Assembly (NCBI GenBank): GCA_030549495.1
Contig: JAUIRK010000105.1
Coordinates: 248,001-312,000 of the forward strand
Source of the DNA: Nectonema munidae
Taxonomy: Eukaryota; Nematomorpha; Nectonematoida; Nectonematidae
DNA length: 64,000 bases
Direction of reading: 5' to 3'
Below the pieces are notes generated by a model, which was not told the DNA's origin, did no database searches, and worked only from the letters and a program-made list of their open reading frames with translations. Below, piece by piece: positions 11,831 to 22,519 of this stretch (positions are counted from its first letter, which is position 1; each line of letters starts with the position of its first letter). A program made the translations under genes and the position numbers.

Positions 11831-12379
11831 AAAAAGTGAAATAAGTCTCATGATATAAAAATATAATTTTATGTTTACAAAAGAAAGTTATTTATTCAAA
11901 GTCTATGATGATATACATTTCATTTTTATTCACCCTTCTTAATCTTTTGTAATGAAATATTCTTATTATACATCAATATAACTCGTTCTTTGTATTTAGT
12001 TGGTGAGAAAAGATGAAGATATATCTTCTGATAAAGTTTCTCTCATTTTACTTCTTTTGTACTTAACGAATTCTATATATTTGTGTCAAATGTCAATGTA
12101 TAATGATATTTACGTATACTTGATTTTAATTTCAAGAGAATAAATTTGTTAGTAAAAGCATAAAGGGACGCTGAAGTCCAAAATGGAAGTGTCGGCAAAA
12201 ACGAGGGAGAAAATATTTTTTATAAACAAATTCTCACATCGTAAGAATTACATTCAAAATTGAGATAAAAATTTGTCTATAAATTGAAAAAGAAAACAGC
12301 CTATTAGTCTTCGAAATGCTGGTCCTCCAAGGGTTACTTAGGCTTTTGTGTGTAATGATTGACTGGTTTGATCTTTCAG
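11831..12379. other. Non-coding DNA before the first recognised USF-region exon
   Basis: AT-rich, with no feature seen except the polypyrimidine tract and AG acceptor at 12377-12379 that opens the next exon. Any first exon or promoter of the gene must lie further upstream. Confidence 0.4.
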
Positions 12380-12941
12380 GACGATATCATACTCTCAAGT
12401 AGCGGTAACCAAAATGCTGATTGCAACGGTTGTGCTCATCGCAAAAGACCCAATCCACAAGCATCGATGTCTTCCCGCGTGTCCCATGAAAAGAACCCCG
12501 AGCTCACTGATGCCAACAACAGCAAATCCTTAGGCCAAGAAATGTATTCCGTGGAATGTGAGAGAGTATTTGATAAATGTCTCGCAGGCGCCAAACGCAA
12601 CAAATTCCATCTTCAAAACTCCCCTCCCTACCCTGTCTTCCTTCAGGAGGAGGTGCGGGCAAGACAGACGATGGCCTTGGGAAGTACTGCCTCTTCTCTC
12701 GCCACCCTTAACCTCAAACTTCATCATCACGACTGCAGAAATGAAACTTCTCACGATGGAGTGCTCGATAGCAATGCTTGTGATGACGAAGAACACGATG
12801 AAGATGAAATGGGAGATGATGATGAAGATGTCAAGTGTATCACAAACACCTCTACTCTCAACCAAAATGTGATTGGTCTTGACTCGCCCTCCCTCTTGCC
12901 CTTAAGCAACACGAACGATTCCACTTCCAACATATCGCCAG
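12380..12941 (+). CDS. Probable N-terminal internal exon of the USF-like gene
   Basis: A GC-richer open frame with acceptor tctttcag|gac and donor ccag|gtaaaa. It is 562 bases, entering in phase 0 and leaving in phase 1. The next recognised USF exon (14793) needs exactly one base, so the two fit. The protein is low-complexity: Ser/Asn-rich, with an acidic run (CDDEEHDEDEMGDDDEDV) that could act as an activation segment. It lacks the conserved USF-specific region seen in other animals, which may lie in an exon not recognised. Membership in the USF gene rests on splice phase, strand and order, not on homology. It could instead be the end of a separate gene. Confidence 0.55.
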
Positions 12942-14246
12942 GTAAAATCCGTTTCATTCATTTTGTTGCATCTTCCATCACCGTTTTTAGGTTTCAAATC
13001 GGCCATTTCAACTCAAACATTATTCGTATTAAAAACTGGACACAAATCGAAACCTGAAACTCCATTTTCTGGACATCAAAAATTCATGAAACTTGTATTT
13101 CATTTTTTAGGAAAGCAGGCTGGCTGTCGATGCACATGAAATTAGGCCTCTTTTTACTCGTGCAATTGATTCTTAGTTATCGTGGATTACAAGGAGGAAT
13201 TGGTTGGTCATTCCTCGTCGATCTAAAAAGGTTTGGCTGAAAACATTAAGGATAGAGCTTTAGTGGGAAAGTAAAAGGTTTTGCTTTTAAAAGACGAACA
13301 ATTTTGAGTTTGTGGCTGTGACGTTGGTCAAAGAGCAGCGTGGAATGAAGTAATATATTATGGCTTCAGTATAGGCATTTGGTACAATTAAAGGGGATAG
13401 TGATTGAAATGGGATCCAATATAGCTTAGCCATCAACAATGCCTATATCAATAAAAAAAAAGAAAATTCTGAAACATGGATCCGTTTGATTCTATCCTTG
13501 TAGTTTTGGTAAACTCCAACTCTTTTGTACTGATTGATGAGATGGGAAAGTGTGTAAGGAAAAGGAAGATGTGAAGACAGAGCCTTGAGAAGAGAGAGGA
13601 GTTTGCCCTGATGTTTAGGAATGAACACCCGCTTAGTGGTGCAGAAGAAGATGTGAGGAAGAACGCGATAAATGTGTCTTCAGAGTGACATGCAAATGTC
13701 AAGTGTATACGTCTGCTTCTAAAACAAGGAAGCAACCCCTAGAAAGAATGAAAACATTAAAGTGCATAGATAACTTGACAAAATTAAGAATAATTGAAAA
13801 TGAGTCACGTAGCATTCATAATATTTTACTAAATATGAATATGGAAGATAACTTTTGTTCGAACACGTTGGGGTAAGATGGGTAAAGAAAACGCCAAAAA
13901 CTTCTCACCTATCATGAAAATAAATATGATATTATAATTGATCCTGAAAAGGCAACTCTCCAGCTTCAAAATCCACGATCGAAGAGGGAGTACTATAAAA
14001 TGGAATATTAAATCTGTTGTTTACAATTGATGCTGTTGTTCTGGAAAATTCAATGGAACATTTTAGGCCTATTCAGTTTAAAAAATCGTAGCTATTCTAT
14101 TTGCTTTGGATGCTGCTGCGGAGCTCGGACTTTTCATGAAGAAAGCTCTGAACGTACAAAATTCCTTTTTTTCAAGAAATTACCAACGTTCATTTCAACA
14201 TGTTAACTTATTCATTTTTAATTAGTTGGATCAAAACGTAGTAATA
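12942..14246. other. Intron-like DNA, no feature seen
   Basis: About 1.3 kb between the exon ending at 12941 and a small Tigger-like MITE. Both strands were read; ORFs at 13443-13735 (-) and 13685-13876 (+) are unconvincing and match nothing I know. Confidence 0.4.
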
Positions 14247-14440
14247 CGGTAAAAGCTGTCTATAGCGGTCAGCCACACGATTTTTTAGAATTCGTCGTTG
14301 TGGACAGGCGACCGTTCTGTAACGGGCCTAATCCTTAGACACAGAAAAATTACGATGATAAGTCAAAGGTGATATTTTGTAGTGACCGCTATAGAGAGGT
14401 GACCGCTCTGTGAAGGTGACTTCTAAGCCAGGTTTCACTG
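14247..14440. mobile_element. Tigger/pogo-type MITE in USF intron
   Basis: A 194-bp non-coding element flanked by TA (14245-14246 and 14441-14442). The right end, inverted, reads CAGTGAAACCTGGCTTA. The left end, cggtaaaagctgtctatag, is a decayed form of the same terminus. Inside, tatagcggtc and gaccgctata form a further inverted pair. These are hallmarks of pogo/Tigger non-autonomous elements. Confidence 0.7.
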
Positions 14441-14792
14441 TACCCTTAAATAAATTTTTAGTTCATTTTTATATTTATTCACTCTTATTTGAGAAATAAA
14501 TGCGTACTTCAATAGATTTGATATTATGTAGTTGTTCAATACTTCCTTAATTATTATCGATCATTTTTCACCCCAATTATTTTTGGAACCAAAATTAGAG
14601 CGCACGTTACTTTGATCTTAGTTCATTGTAATATATATAAACCCTGCCAAGATTTTCTCATGTTACCTTTTGAAGACGAACATTACGAAGATTACTTATC
14701 TTCTTTTTCATTGCAATTTTTTACACTTAAAGAATCTGAGTGTTAGAACGCGAATTTAAAAGCAGTCCTAAGAATTTTATTTTTTATCCTAG

Positions 14793-17700
14793 GTCATTTC
14801 CTGGTGATGATGTCTTCAAATGTTCTGAACAACAGCGATTCCTCACTCCCACTGAAGGAAGAGCTTTTTGCCAAGTCCAACATCAAGGCCGTTCGAGAAG
14901 AAAACAGGCGCAGCGTTCACAACGAAAGTACGCCTTTTTCCACTCAACGATCAAATTTATAAGTCTTTGATTTGAGGACCAGCATTTTGAAGACACTTTC
15001 TTTTTCAATGTTTTGGCAAACGCTTTTCATTTCTCGCGTCACTCATGTAAACTAGTCAGTCCTCAAAGCGTTAATGCAACATCCAACTACAAATTATCGT
15101 ACACGTAAAAAGAAATCGCACCACGCTCTGCTGTGGCCAGTAGCATAGAGCCTTTTTAGAGCACAGCTGTTTTTAAAATGTAGGAAGTCTTATAGGCATC
15201 TCTGGAACTTGGAACGCAAGTTACATGCCTTAAATCAATACTTCTTCTACCCTATTCAGTAAAGGTAGACGTTGGGAAACACCTAGTCAGGAACATTCAG
15301 TGATCGATTGCGACATCATTATATACTCGTGAAGCTTCACTTGCACTCCATACCCTGAACCTTCTCCATATGTGTTCTATTGGTGAAGGTAAAGTTACCT
15401 TTGGGTGTTTTCATCTGGAGCCGGACATTTTCCCCAGTTAATATTCAAAAAAAAATATATTTCCCACTCAGTAATTGTTTTCTGTATTCTTAAATGATTC
15501 CAAGGTTAATTAGTAATTTTTTTAACTAGTTAGTCAATTAGTTAGAGCTAAGTTAGGGGGATTAGTAGTTGTTAGATTTTAATTAGCTTTACCTCTTAAG
15601 ATTAAATTTTGTATTGTTTGGGCTTTGGGGTATATTAGCATAAAATAACATGACATTTTATAAATAATTTATTTTTTATTTTTATAACGCTGAAATTTAA
15701 AATTTCCAAAATCAATAAAAAATATTTTTATGGATGAAGATTTGTTAAAAAAAAATTTTTGGTTTATTTTTAAAAAAAATCTTTTTATTTTTAGTTAGTT
15801 TATTATTTGTATTCATAGTTGCAAAAAAAGTACTGAGCATAGAATTAGATTTAAATCAGGCAATGAAACCTCTATGATTGTTCACATTATGATTTCTCAA
15901 AATTTCAAAAAAATCTTAACAAACGCTAAGACTTTCCCTGAGGGAATCATGCGTAATTCAACATAAACTTATCATTGCAGATTTAGTTTTCTATAAAATA
16001 AAATGTAAGAATTATGAAAAGTTGAGAATTTGGAAGTTTAAAGATGGTAGAGAATATTAAAAAAAATACATTGAAAAGGTTGAAAATTTTGAGGTTTTTG
16101 AAAACAAGTCCAAAAATTTTGATAATGTTAAAAGTGAGTTAGTAAAAAGAACTAGGAAGGTTTTTGGCACAGAAAAAGTAAAAAAGAACAAAAAATTGTG
16201 GGTTTGGAGCAATGAATAGGAAAAAAGAGACTTAAAAATTTCAAAAAATAAAACCACAGAAGACAAATAATTTTATAAATAGGAAAAAAATATTGTAGAA
16301 AAGTTACATGCAAGAACGAATTCTGCATATAAAATTATATAATGAAAACATGAAGATGAATGAAATTTTAAAATAAATCGACAAAGAAAAAGAGGAGATA
16401 AAGACGCGTTGGTTATGCCTTGTGCTAGAAATAAAGCTGGACTTTTAATGAATAAAATAGCTGAGTATATGGAAAAATCATGACCAAGATGTTTTTAATA
16501 AAGAAAATGAGATTGAGAAGCTAGAAATAACTGAAAAGTTGAAGGACCATTAGAAGGTGTGGCAGGGTACAGTGAATGCTCATTAGAAATATTAAAACTA
16601 TTTTAGGATGAAGTAATCGATGTTCTAAAAGTTATAATTCAAAGCATTTTTAATGGGCCACCCATCCCAGAGTCATCGAATAAAAGTCTAATCCTACCAG
16701 TGTATAAAACTTACTGATTGTTTAAATTACAGAACTATAAAACTTTTAGAACACGACATGAAAATGATGGAAAGAGTAATACTGAATAGATTGAAAATAA
16801 TCGTTGAAACAAGTAAAGTTCAGTTTGGTTTTATGTCAGGAAAAACACAAATGACGCAATCTTCATCATTAAACGGACGTAGACCTTATTTTGCTTTCAT
16901 TTATTTGGAGAAGGCTTTTGATTCTGTTTGTAGAATTCTCATTGAATGAACCATAAGAAGAAAGGGTGTAAATGAAAATTTAGTTGAGGCGGTAATGGCT
17001 TTGTATACAAGACAGGATACTTGTATAAAAAATGATAATGAATTTAAAATAAGAGTAGGGTTACATCAAGGATCATTATTAAGTCCATTTCTTTTCAATA
17101 TAAGCACTGACGAAATTATTAAAGATGCGATCAAAGAAAATATGGACGAAGTTTTATTATAATTTTAATTGCACATCCTATTGAAGATTTAAGTAAGAAA
17201 ATAAGTTTTTGGAACAACTTTGAAAAATAAGGGTTTAAGAATGAACTTTAGTAAGTCTAAGTGAATGAAAATAGGTGATTCTTCAAATATACAAAATCTT
17301 GTTTCAAAAATAGATCCATCTCGTGTTTGTGGGATGAGAGTTAACCCTTTTAAGGCCAAGCAAAGCAGACGATATGTAAAAAAACGCAGACGATTTATAT
17401 TCAAAGTCATTGAAAAAAGCAGACGAAGATGAAATTGCTTATGTTCCAAAATAGGAACATTGGCCGTAAATGGGTTAAAAGAAATTCTATTTTTGCACAT
17501 CTTGTAGTAAATAGATACTTAAAAGGTGCTCTGGTATTAAAGGTAGTTTACTAAAAGTTAGAAATTTTAAGTCTGCTAGTTCTCATTTTAAAAAAGTTAG
17601 TAATAAAGGATTCAGAACTAGAAAAGGTTAATCAATTTTGTTTAGTGTTAGTAACTCAGTAGAACACAGAATAAAACTAGCTTCGGAGAAATTTAAATCG

Positions 17701-18481
17701 TTAAGTAGTGTTCTATGTGATAATACTTTTTCTTTAAACATAAAGGGTTATCTTTATGAAAGTTGTATTAGCACTAGTTTACTATATATTAGAGAAAGAT
17801 ATATGCTAGGAAAAGAATAGAAAAACACGTACCTTTTATATCTTCTTTGTCCATATGTAATAAAAGTTCCATTAGTGCTTCAATGATTTTTTTAGAATCA
17901 GTTTCGCATAAGTAAAAATACCAATCTTTATAAATGCATTGAAAAGACAGGCATGCGATTTGTTTTTTAAAACTCTCAGGATTTAGTTTAGTCGTCTCTT
18001 TTTCTCTCAGAATGAATACACTCTATTTATATTTCGACCATCACTGCTGACATATTGTATCTGAAAAGATAAAACAAGATAATAATTTCATTGCAATGTT
18101 CAGCCGTTGTTTGGGTCTTTGAATTTGCTTAAGTGTCAAATTTTGTGTTTTGTAGTTGAGAGAAGACGAAGAGATAAAATCAACACGTGGATCACGAGAT
18201 TGGCTAAAATCATTCCAGAGTGCACAAAAGACAAAAGCAAGCAAGGCCAAGTAAGTGCATGCAGCTTTCGCCTCTAAACGGTGCCCTCCACTTTTTTCTT
18301 TTTTAGAGCAAAGGAGGAATCTTGGCGAAGACTTGCGAGTACCTGTTCGAGTTGAGAGGAAACAACCAGAACCTGACCGACAGTTTGGAGAAAGAAAAGA
18401 GCAAAAATACCTCCCTCGTCCAACAACTCAGAGATCTGGAAAACAAAAACAAGGCCTTGACCACTCAAATTTCCGAAATTG
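14793..18481 (+). CDS. USF: USF-type bHLH-leucine-zipper transcription factor (core exons)
   Basis: Upstream stimulatory factor homologue: binds E-boxes (CACGTG) as a dimer and activates transcription in the nucleus. Exons: 14793-14927, 18156-18250 and 18307-18481, all with canonical splice sites and matching phases (1/1, 1/0, 0/1). The first ends in the basic region (REENRRSVHNE). The second supplies the rest of the basic region and helix 1 (ERRRRDKINTWITRLAKII). The third starts SKGGILAKTCEYLFELRG (helix 2) and runs into a leucine zipper with a KNTSLVQQLRDLENKNKAL heptad pattern. This matches vertebrate USF1/USF2 closely (HNEVERRRRDKIN, QSKGGILSKACDYI). The intron between 14927 and 18156 is 3.2 kb and full of transposon fragments; the next one is 56 bases. 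Identification is firm; the gene's 5' and 3' limits are not. Confidence 0.93.
14928..16539. other. First part of the 3.2-kb USF intron
   Basis: Mostly featureless AT-rich DNA. It contains one SINE-tail fragment (15374-15425). The ORF at 16057-16266 on the minus strand is a low-complexity artefact of a purine-rich + strand. Confidence 0.45.
15374..15425 (-). repeat. SINE/LINE 3'-tail fragment
   Basis: The + strand reads ggtgaaggtaaagttacc followed by tttgggtgttttcatctgg. Inverted, this is the tail gatgaaaacacccaaaggt shared with the SINEs at 8269-8423 and 22199-22355. No tRNA-like head is visible, so it is a fragment, or a 5'-truncated LINE copy. Confidence 0.5.
16540..17820 (+). mobile_element. 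RTE-like LINE fragment (reverse transcriptase and C-terminal Cys region)
   Basis: Translating across several frame breaks shows RT landmarks in order: ILPVYK near 16690, KMMERVILNRL and VQFGFMSGKTQ (16760-16855), FIYLEKAFDSV (near 16900), IRVGLHQGSLLSPFLFN (17045-17100), and a KISFWNNF-K-GF pattern near 17195. The C-terminal Cys motif of these LINEs (VCGMRV, then C-SCSK, then RCSGIKG) lies at 17325-17550, followed by YESCIST near 17760. Such elements with a craniofacial-protein-like endonuclease and a C-terminal Cys motif are common in invertebrates and related to RTE/BovB; clade naming is an inference. A 130-bp TTAA MITE splits the Cys motif at 17345-17474. 5' truncated and decayed. Confidence 0.8.
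17345..17474. mobile_element. TTAA-flanked piggyBac-type MITE inside the LINE
   Basis: Flanked by TTAA at 17341-17344 and 17475-17478. Ends: CCCTTTTAAGGCCAA and, inverted from the right, CCCATTTACGGCCAA, matching 13 of 15. Its interior repeats a gcagacga motif three times. It interrupts the LINE's Cys motif exactly, since the LINE reading resumes after it. It is related to the element at 60442-60505. Confidence 0.85.
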
Positions 18482-19209
18482 GTACCTTTTTTCTTTTCCT
18501 CTTTCACTGTTCGTATTTTGATTCGCTCTTCTGAGTCTCTGAAAGTTGGCACTTCAACGCCTTCTCTAGCTTTTTCTCTTGAAATGGTTTTGTCGTGTGA
18601 TTCCTCATAAAATTTTCAGATAAATTTCACGTTCCTTCTGTAACTTTTTTTAGTTACTTTATTTTTGTATTGCGACCCTTGTGCGAATCGATACTTAAAT
18701 AAACATTCTTGAGAATATTAGCCATAGTTGATTAGAGTCCGTAATGGAGCCAAAGATTTGAACAAGGGCCTACGAATTTTTCAAAGAATTGTAGAATGTT
18801 TGGTATTGCATCCATGATCTAGAATCTGGATCTACAAAACGTTAGTAAAAAGCACCTTATGATTTCCCTGTCTTTATAATTGAAACCTTTAAGTTCTACT
18901 CGCACTCCAATGAAAAGCTTTGCTAGGCCATCAGTAGTGCTGAACTTGTAAATTGAAGAACGTAACATGCACGCTAACGTAGGGAAGCACGGCGTTTATG
19001 CGAGTGTTTAAGAAGTAGAAATCTTGACCTAAATTTTGAGTTGGCCAGAGCATCCTACTTGTGCGGTGCAAATGAGCATATTCTGTAGACGTGGTCATGG
19101 AGCGTCGCTAACACGAACTTTGTTTTAGTAGGCACTTTACAGTTCTCACATTTGCACAATCTTATCAGTTTTCTAGAATTACTTTGATTTTTATTCCTTA
19201 GTTCAACAG
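18482..19209. other. USF intron, no feature seen
   Basis: About 730 bases between the zipper exon donor (ttg|gtacct) and the next acceptor (ttcaacag|gg). No repeat or ORF of interest. Confidence 0.4.
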
Positions 19210-19583
19210 GGAAACGTTTATTTTTGGAGAAGCGCCAGCAAAATGCGAAGCGAATTGAGTCCTATTTTGTTTGCTTGGTCTTTTCGTTTCACCACTGTCA
19301 CCAACGTCTTTTAGTTCGCATTCTCCAATCGCAAAGCGCAATGAGTAGGCCAAACGCGCATCCACTTAAAAGTGACGTACTTTCTCTTCCAACTGCTGCC
19401 CCCGCCTCCCTTCAGACGCTGAAACTCCCGACTGCGAAGAAAGTCACATGCATCAGTTCCGTTGAATCGATGATTCTAGATTCTTGCAAGTCGCCCGCGC
19501 CTCTCATGTCTCGCTCAGATCTTCCCTCTACAGGCCATCACAGCATCCATTTCCCTTCAATCAGCAGCCATCCCAATGCCAAG
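19210..19583 (+). CDS. Candidate C-terminal extension exon of the USF-like gene
   Basis: An open frame between acceptor ttcaacag|ggaaac and a strong donor gccaag|gtaagt. It is 374 bases and takes over in phase 1 exactly as the zipper exon requires, leaving in phase 0. The first residues (FLEKRQQNAKRIES) could continue the coiled coil. The rest is Ser/Pro-rich (SLPTAAPASLQTLKLPT) with no known domain. USF proteins normally end shortly after the zipper, so this tail would be unusual. Alternative: the exon begins at the internal acceptor gtcttttag near 19310, or belongs to an alternative isoform. Supported by splice phase and GC-rich codons, not by homology. Confidence 0.55.
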
Positions 19584-19685
19584 GTAAGTTTTATCTTTAA
19601 ATTGATCCCTTGCTTTGTTTTGCATTTTTGTACTTTTTAGTTGCATTTTTATTATTACGGCTCATTAACTTAATTTTAATGTTAT

Positions 19686-20400
19686 CAGAGATGTAAATAG
19701 AGCGGATGCGGATATAAAATATTTTTAAAAAATTATGTGTTTTATATTTTACAATATCTTACTATTTTAATCCGTTTTTTTTATACATTTTTTACTGTTT
19801 TTTTAATCCACCAATGTAACTAAATCAGAATAATTAGAAAATTTTATTTAAAATAATCATTATTAATTACAGGTAATTTTTTTTAAGTAATAACCGTTTT
19901 TCTACTTTTTCGCGTAGTAATCTCTTACTTTTGTCAGTATAAATATTTCTGGCGCTGCTGAAGAGCTGCTCGCTTTGAACAGTGCTAGGAGGACAGGTTA
20001 AGTAATGACATGCAATTTTTGATAAAAACGGAAATTCTTCTTTTTAGTTTTCCACAAATCTAAACTTTGAGTAGCCGTGTCATTAATTTTTTTTCTTTTT
20101 GATAGTTCATTATTTCTTCATTAAAAGTTTCATTATCTTCATTTTTTTTCGCGTTTTCTTCTTCACTACTAGAGTTTAGAATAGAGTCCATAGCTTCATT
20201 CAAAGAGGTATAAACTTCATTAGCACATTTCTCCATTTTTTGCAGCTTTTTACTTCTATGCTACTATTATTATTATTATCAATCTTATCCTCATCATATA
20301 AATTCAAAAGGAAAGTTTTTACTTTATTTGTTGTTTTAAAATTGGTGAACAATTTACTTTTGAATCTCGGATCGAGAAAAGTAGCCATAATGTAAAAATT
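19686..20400 (-). mobile_element. Ac-type hAT transposon fragment (transposase C-terminus)
   Basis: On the minus strand, 20388-20200 reads MATFLDPRFKSKLF, the well-known segment before the dimerisation domain in Ac/Tam3-like transposases. About 20000-19900 reads PPSTVQSEQLFSSARNIYTD, the dimerisation domain itself. A terminal-repeat-like cagagatgtaaatagagcgg begins at 19687 and would be the 3' end. No 5' end or catalytic core was recognised above 20400, so the copy is truncated. Confidence 0.75.
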
Positions 20401-22198
20401 AGAAAAAAAGCTATAATGTAAAGGTTTTAAATGCCGCTCACATACTTCTAATCGGGACTTCTTATGTGGAAGACCTAGTAATCGACTCCAATTTTATGAC
20501 AAGGATGAAAATAAGTCCTTTCTATTTGTGATGCTTGTGGCGCCGGTCCTGCAGTATTTCATAACTTTGATAACTAAAATAAACATAAGTTTTTCTTGAT
20601 TTATAAATGTTTCACCTCTTAACCACGTAAGCTTTCTTTTTTTATGTTTCATCTTTTTGCAACATTATCTAAACTTAATAAAATTAAAAACCATTTCACT
20701 GTTGAATACATACATACCAGTTGCCTTGATAACAGTTCGTTCCAAATTTTATGCAATGTGTTCTTTTCTCTTTTGATCAATACGTTCGCTATGATATCTG
20801 ATAATTCTAGATCCTTTTCTGAAAGATCTTCACTGTCTAGCTTGTCTTTTGAAATCAGCTCATGTGACTAAAGCTTAGAAGAGAATAATTCGTGGAAATA
20901 TAGTTTGTTCTGATCAAATTAATTTCAATTACAATCATTTTTTGACTCATGAAGAGGAATAGCAACTAAATGAATAAGAGACCTTATTACTTCACCATTT
21001 GGAGCTAAAAAGCCAGCTAAAAATAAATCTTTTCATATGCTTATGATTTTACATGAGGCGTAAGGTTCATAAAAGAGAGAACATATGCCGAATCCTACTA
21101 GCTTTATATTATATGTACACTGAAAGGGAAAGCCATCTTGAATATAAATACTGGATAACTGAAATCATATCTACTCACGCGAAAGATCTAGGAGCCGAAC
21201 CTCCCTTGAGATACAAAAATGTATAAGCTCTCTAAGAAAGCTTCCCTTTCTGGCTTGAAAGCCAATATAGATAATATTGATATAGATATAGTTCAACTAA
21301 CGTACTATAGGAAAACTATACTGAAATATTACAGATGCAGAAAAGAGATCTATTAATATACATATCTACCTACGTAATATATGTTGACAATTATTAGGGC
21401 ATGCATTGGGTGTAATACATTGTGTTGTGACGTGCGTTAGTTTTTGCATATGATATATAGAAAAAATACTATTACTTATAATTGTTTACTCTAATGCTGT
21501 AAATGCCGAGGCAGGGAATAAAGATGAGCTCTTATTCTCCTCGCAATGTCTCATAAATCTCGCGTCTCAAATAACAACAAGATTTCTACTAGTGGAAATC
21601 GAGGGAATTGAGTATCCTAATTCTGAGAAAAACATTTTGATTGAAGCATGTGAAAGCTTATGTAGAGAGATGTTTGCTTCTAAAAGCATCTTATTTAATT
21701 TTGATGAAATTTCTTATCTGCTGGTTCTAAGTAGTTTTGAATTATACTTGTGCTAGATGAACTTGGTAGACCAAGCTGGTGCTTTTCTGACTTTCTGTGG
21801 TTTTCAATAAAAAAGTTTTTTCATGATTGACAATCAATCACGTTGAAAATTTTGCAAGATAAATCTCTAGATTTAGAAATGGTAAATTCATGAGGATACT
21901 TTTTGACCAGTATCGCAATTTTAGTTGATTTACTTTTTGCAACTTTCGGCATGCTTTGACGTAATTGATTATAATTGCGAGCTGTTGTTTAAAACGTATC
22001 AGTAAATTCAAAGCTTTAAAACTAAAAATGATAAAACTACAATGTTTTTTAATATCATACTTAAAGGAATTAGGCCAACTAGTCAGACCTCCTATTAAAG
22101 TGAAACAACATTTTTGTTTTTTCCCGTTAAAAGATATTTAAATAGTCGAGATACTTTGATCTTTAGTGATTCAGTTATTAAAAGTATTAAAGTATTAA
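20401..22198. other. Gene-free stretch in the long USF intron
   Basis: About 1.8 kb of AT-rich DNA with no coding region or repeat that I can support. Possibly the decayed 5' part of the hAT fragment, but no motif shows it. Confidence 0.4.
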
Positions 22199-22355
22199 GG
22201 GGTGGCATGGCAGGTTGGTTGAGATGATGGACTCAGGACGGAAGCCTCTGGGTTCGATTTCTTATCTATATCAATTTGTTCATAGTTTGACATAAGCGGT
22301 ACATCAGTGCCTTGTCAATGAAAACACACCCACGGTATCTTACCTTACCTTAAAA
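22199..22355 (+). repeat. tRNA-derived SINE
   Basis: Head with tRNA-like boxes: ggcaggttggttgagatgat (A-box region) and cctctgggttcgatttctt (B box, near 22245-22263). The tail reads cttgtcaatgaaaacacacc, then cacggtatcttaccttacctt. The tail matches the LINE 3' end at 23890-23930 and the minus-strand SINE at 8269-8423. RNA polymerase III transcription with LINE-driven retroposition is the known mode for such elements. Confidence 0.75.
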
Positions 22356-22519
22356 AATCAGATGTATATTTATAAAAAATAAAAAACTACTCAAAATTGA
22401 CTTTATTGACTTAAAAAATTTTAAAAATTGAAATATATGAACAAACTAAAAAACTAAATAAAGGCAAATAAAAATACGAGGATCATGTCTTCAATCTTTA
22501 AACACAATGGAAAAGAGTC

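Noticed and set aside
12530-12957. Overlapping ORFs on both strands in the acidic exon
   Set aside because: Low-complexity shadows of the + frame that has good splice sites and phase.
16057-16266. Phe/Ser-rich minus ORF
   Set aside because: Reverse of a purine-rich AT tract; no family resemblance.
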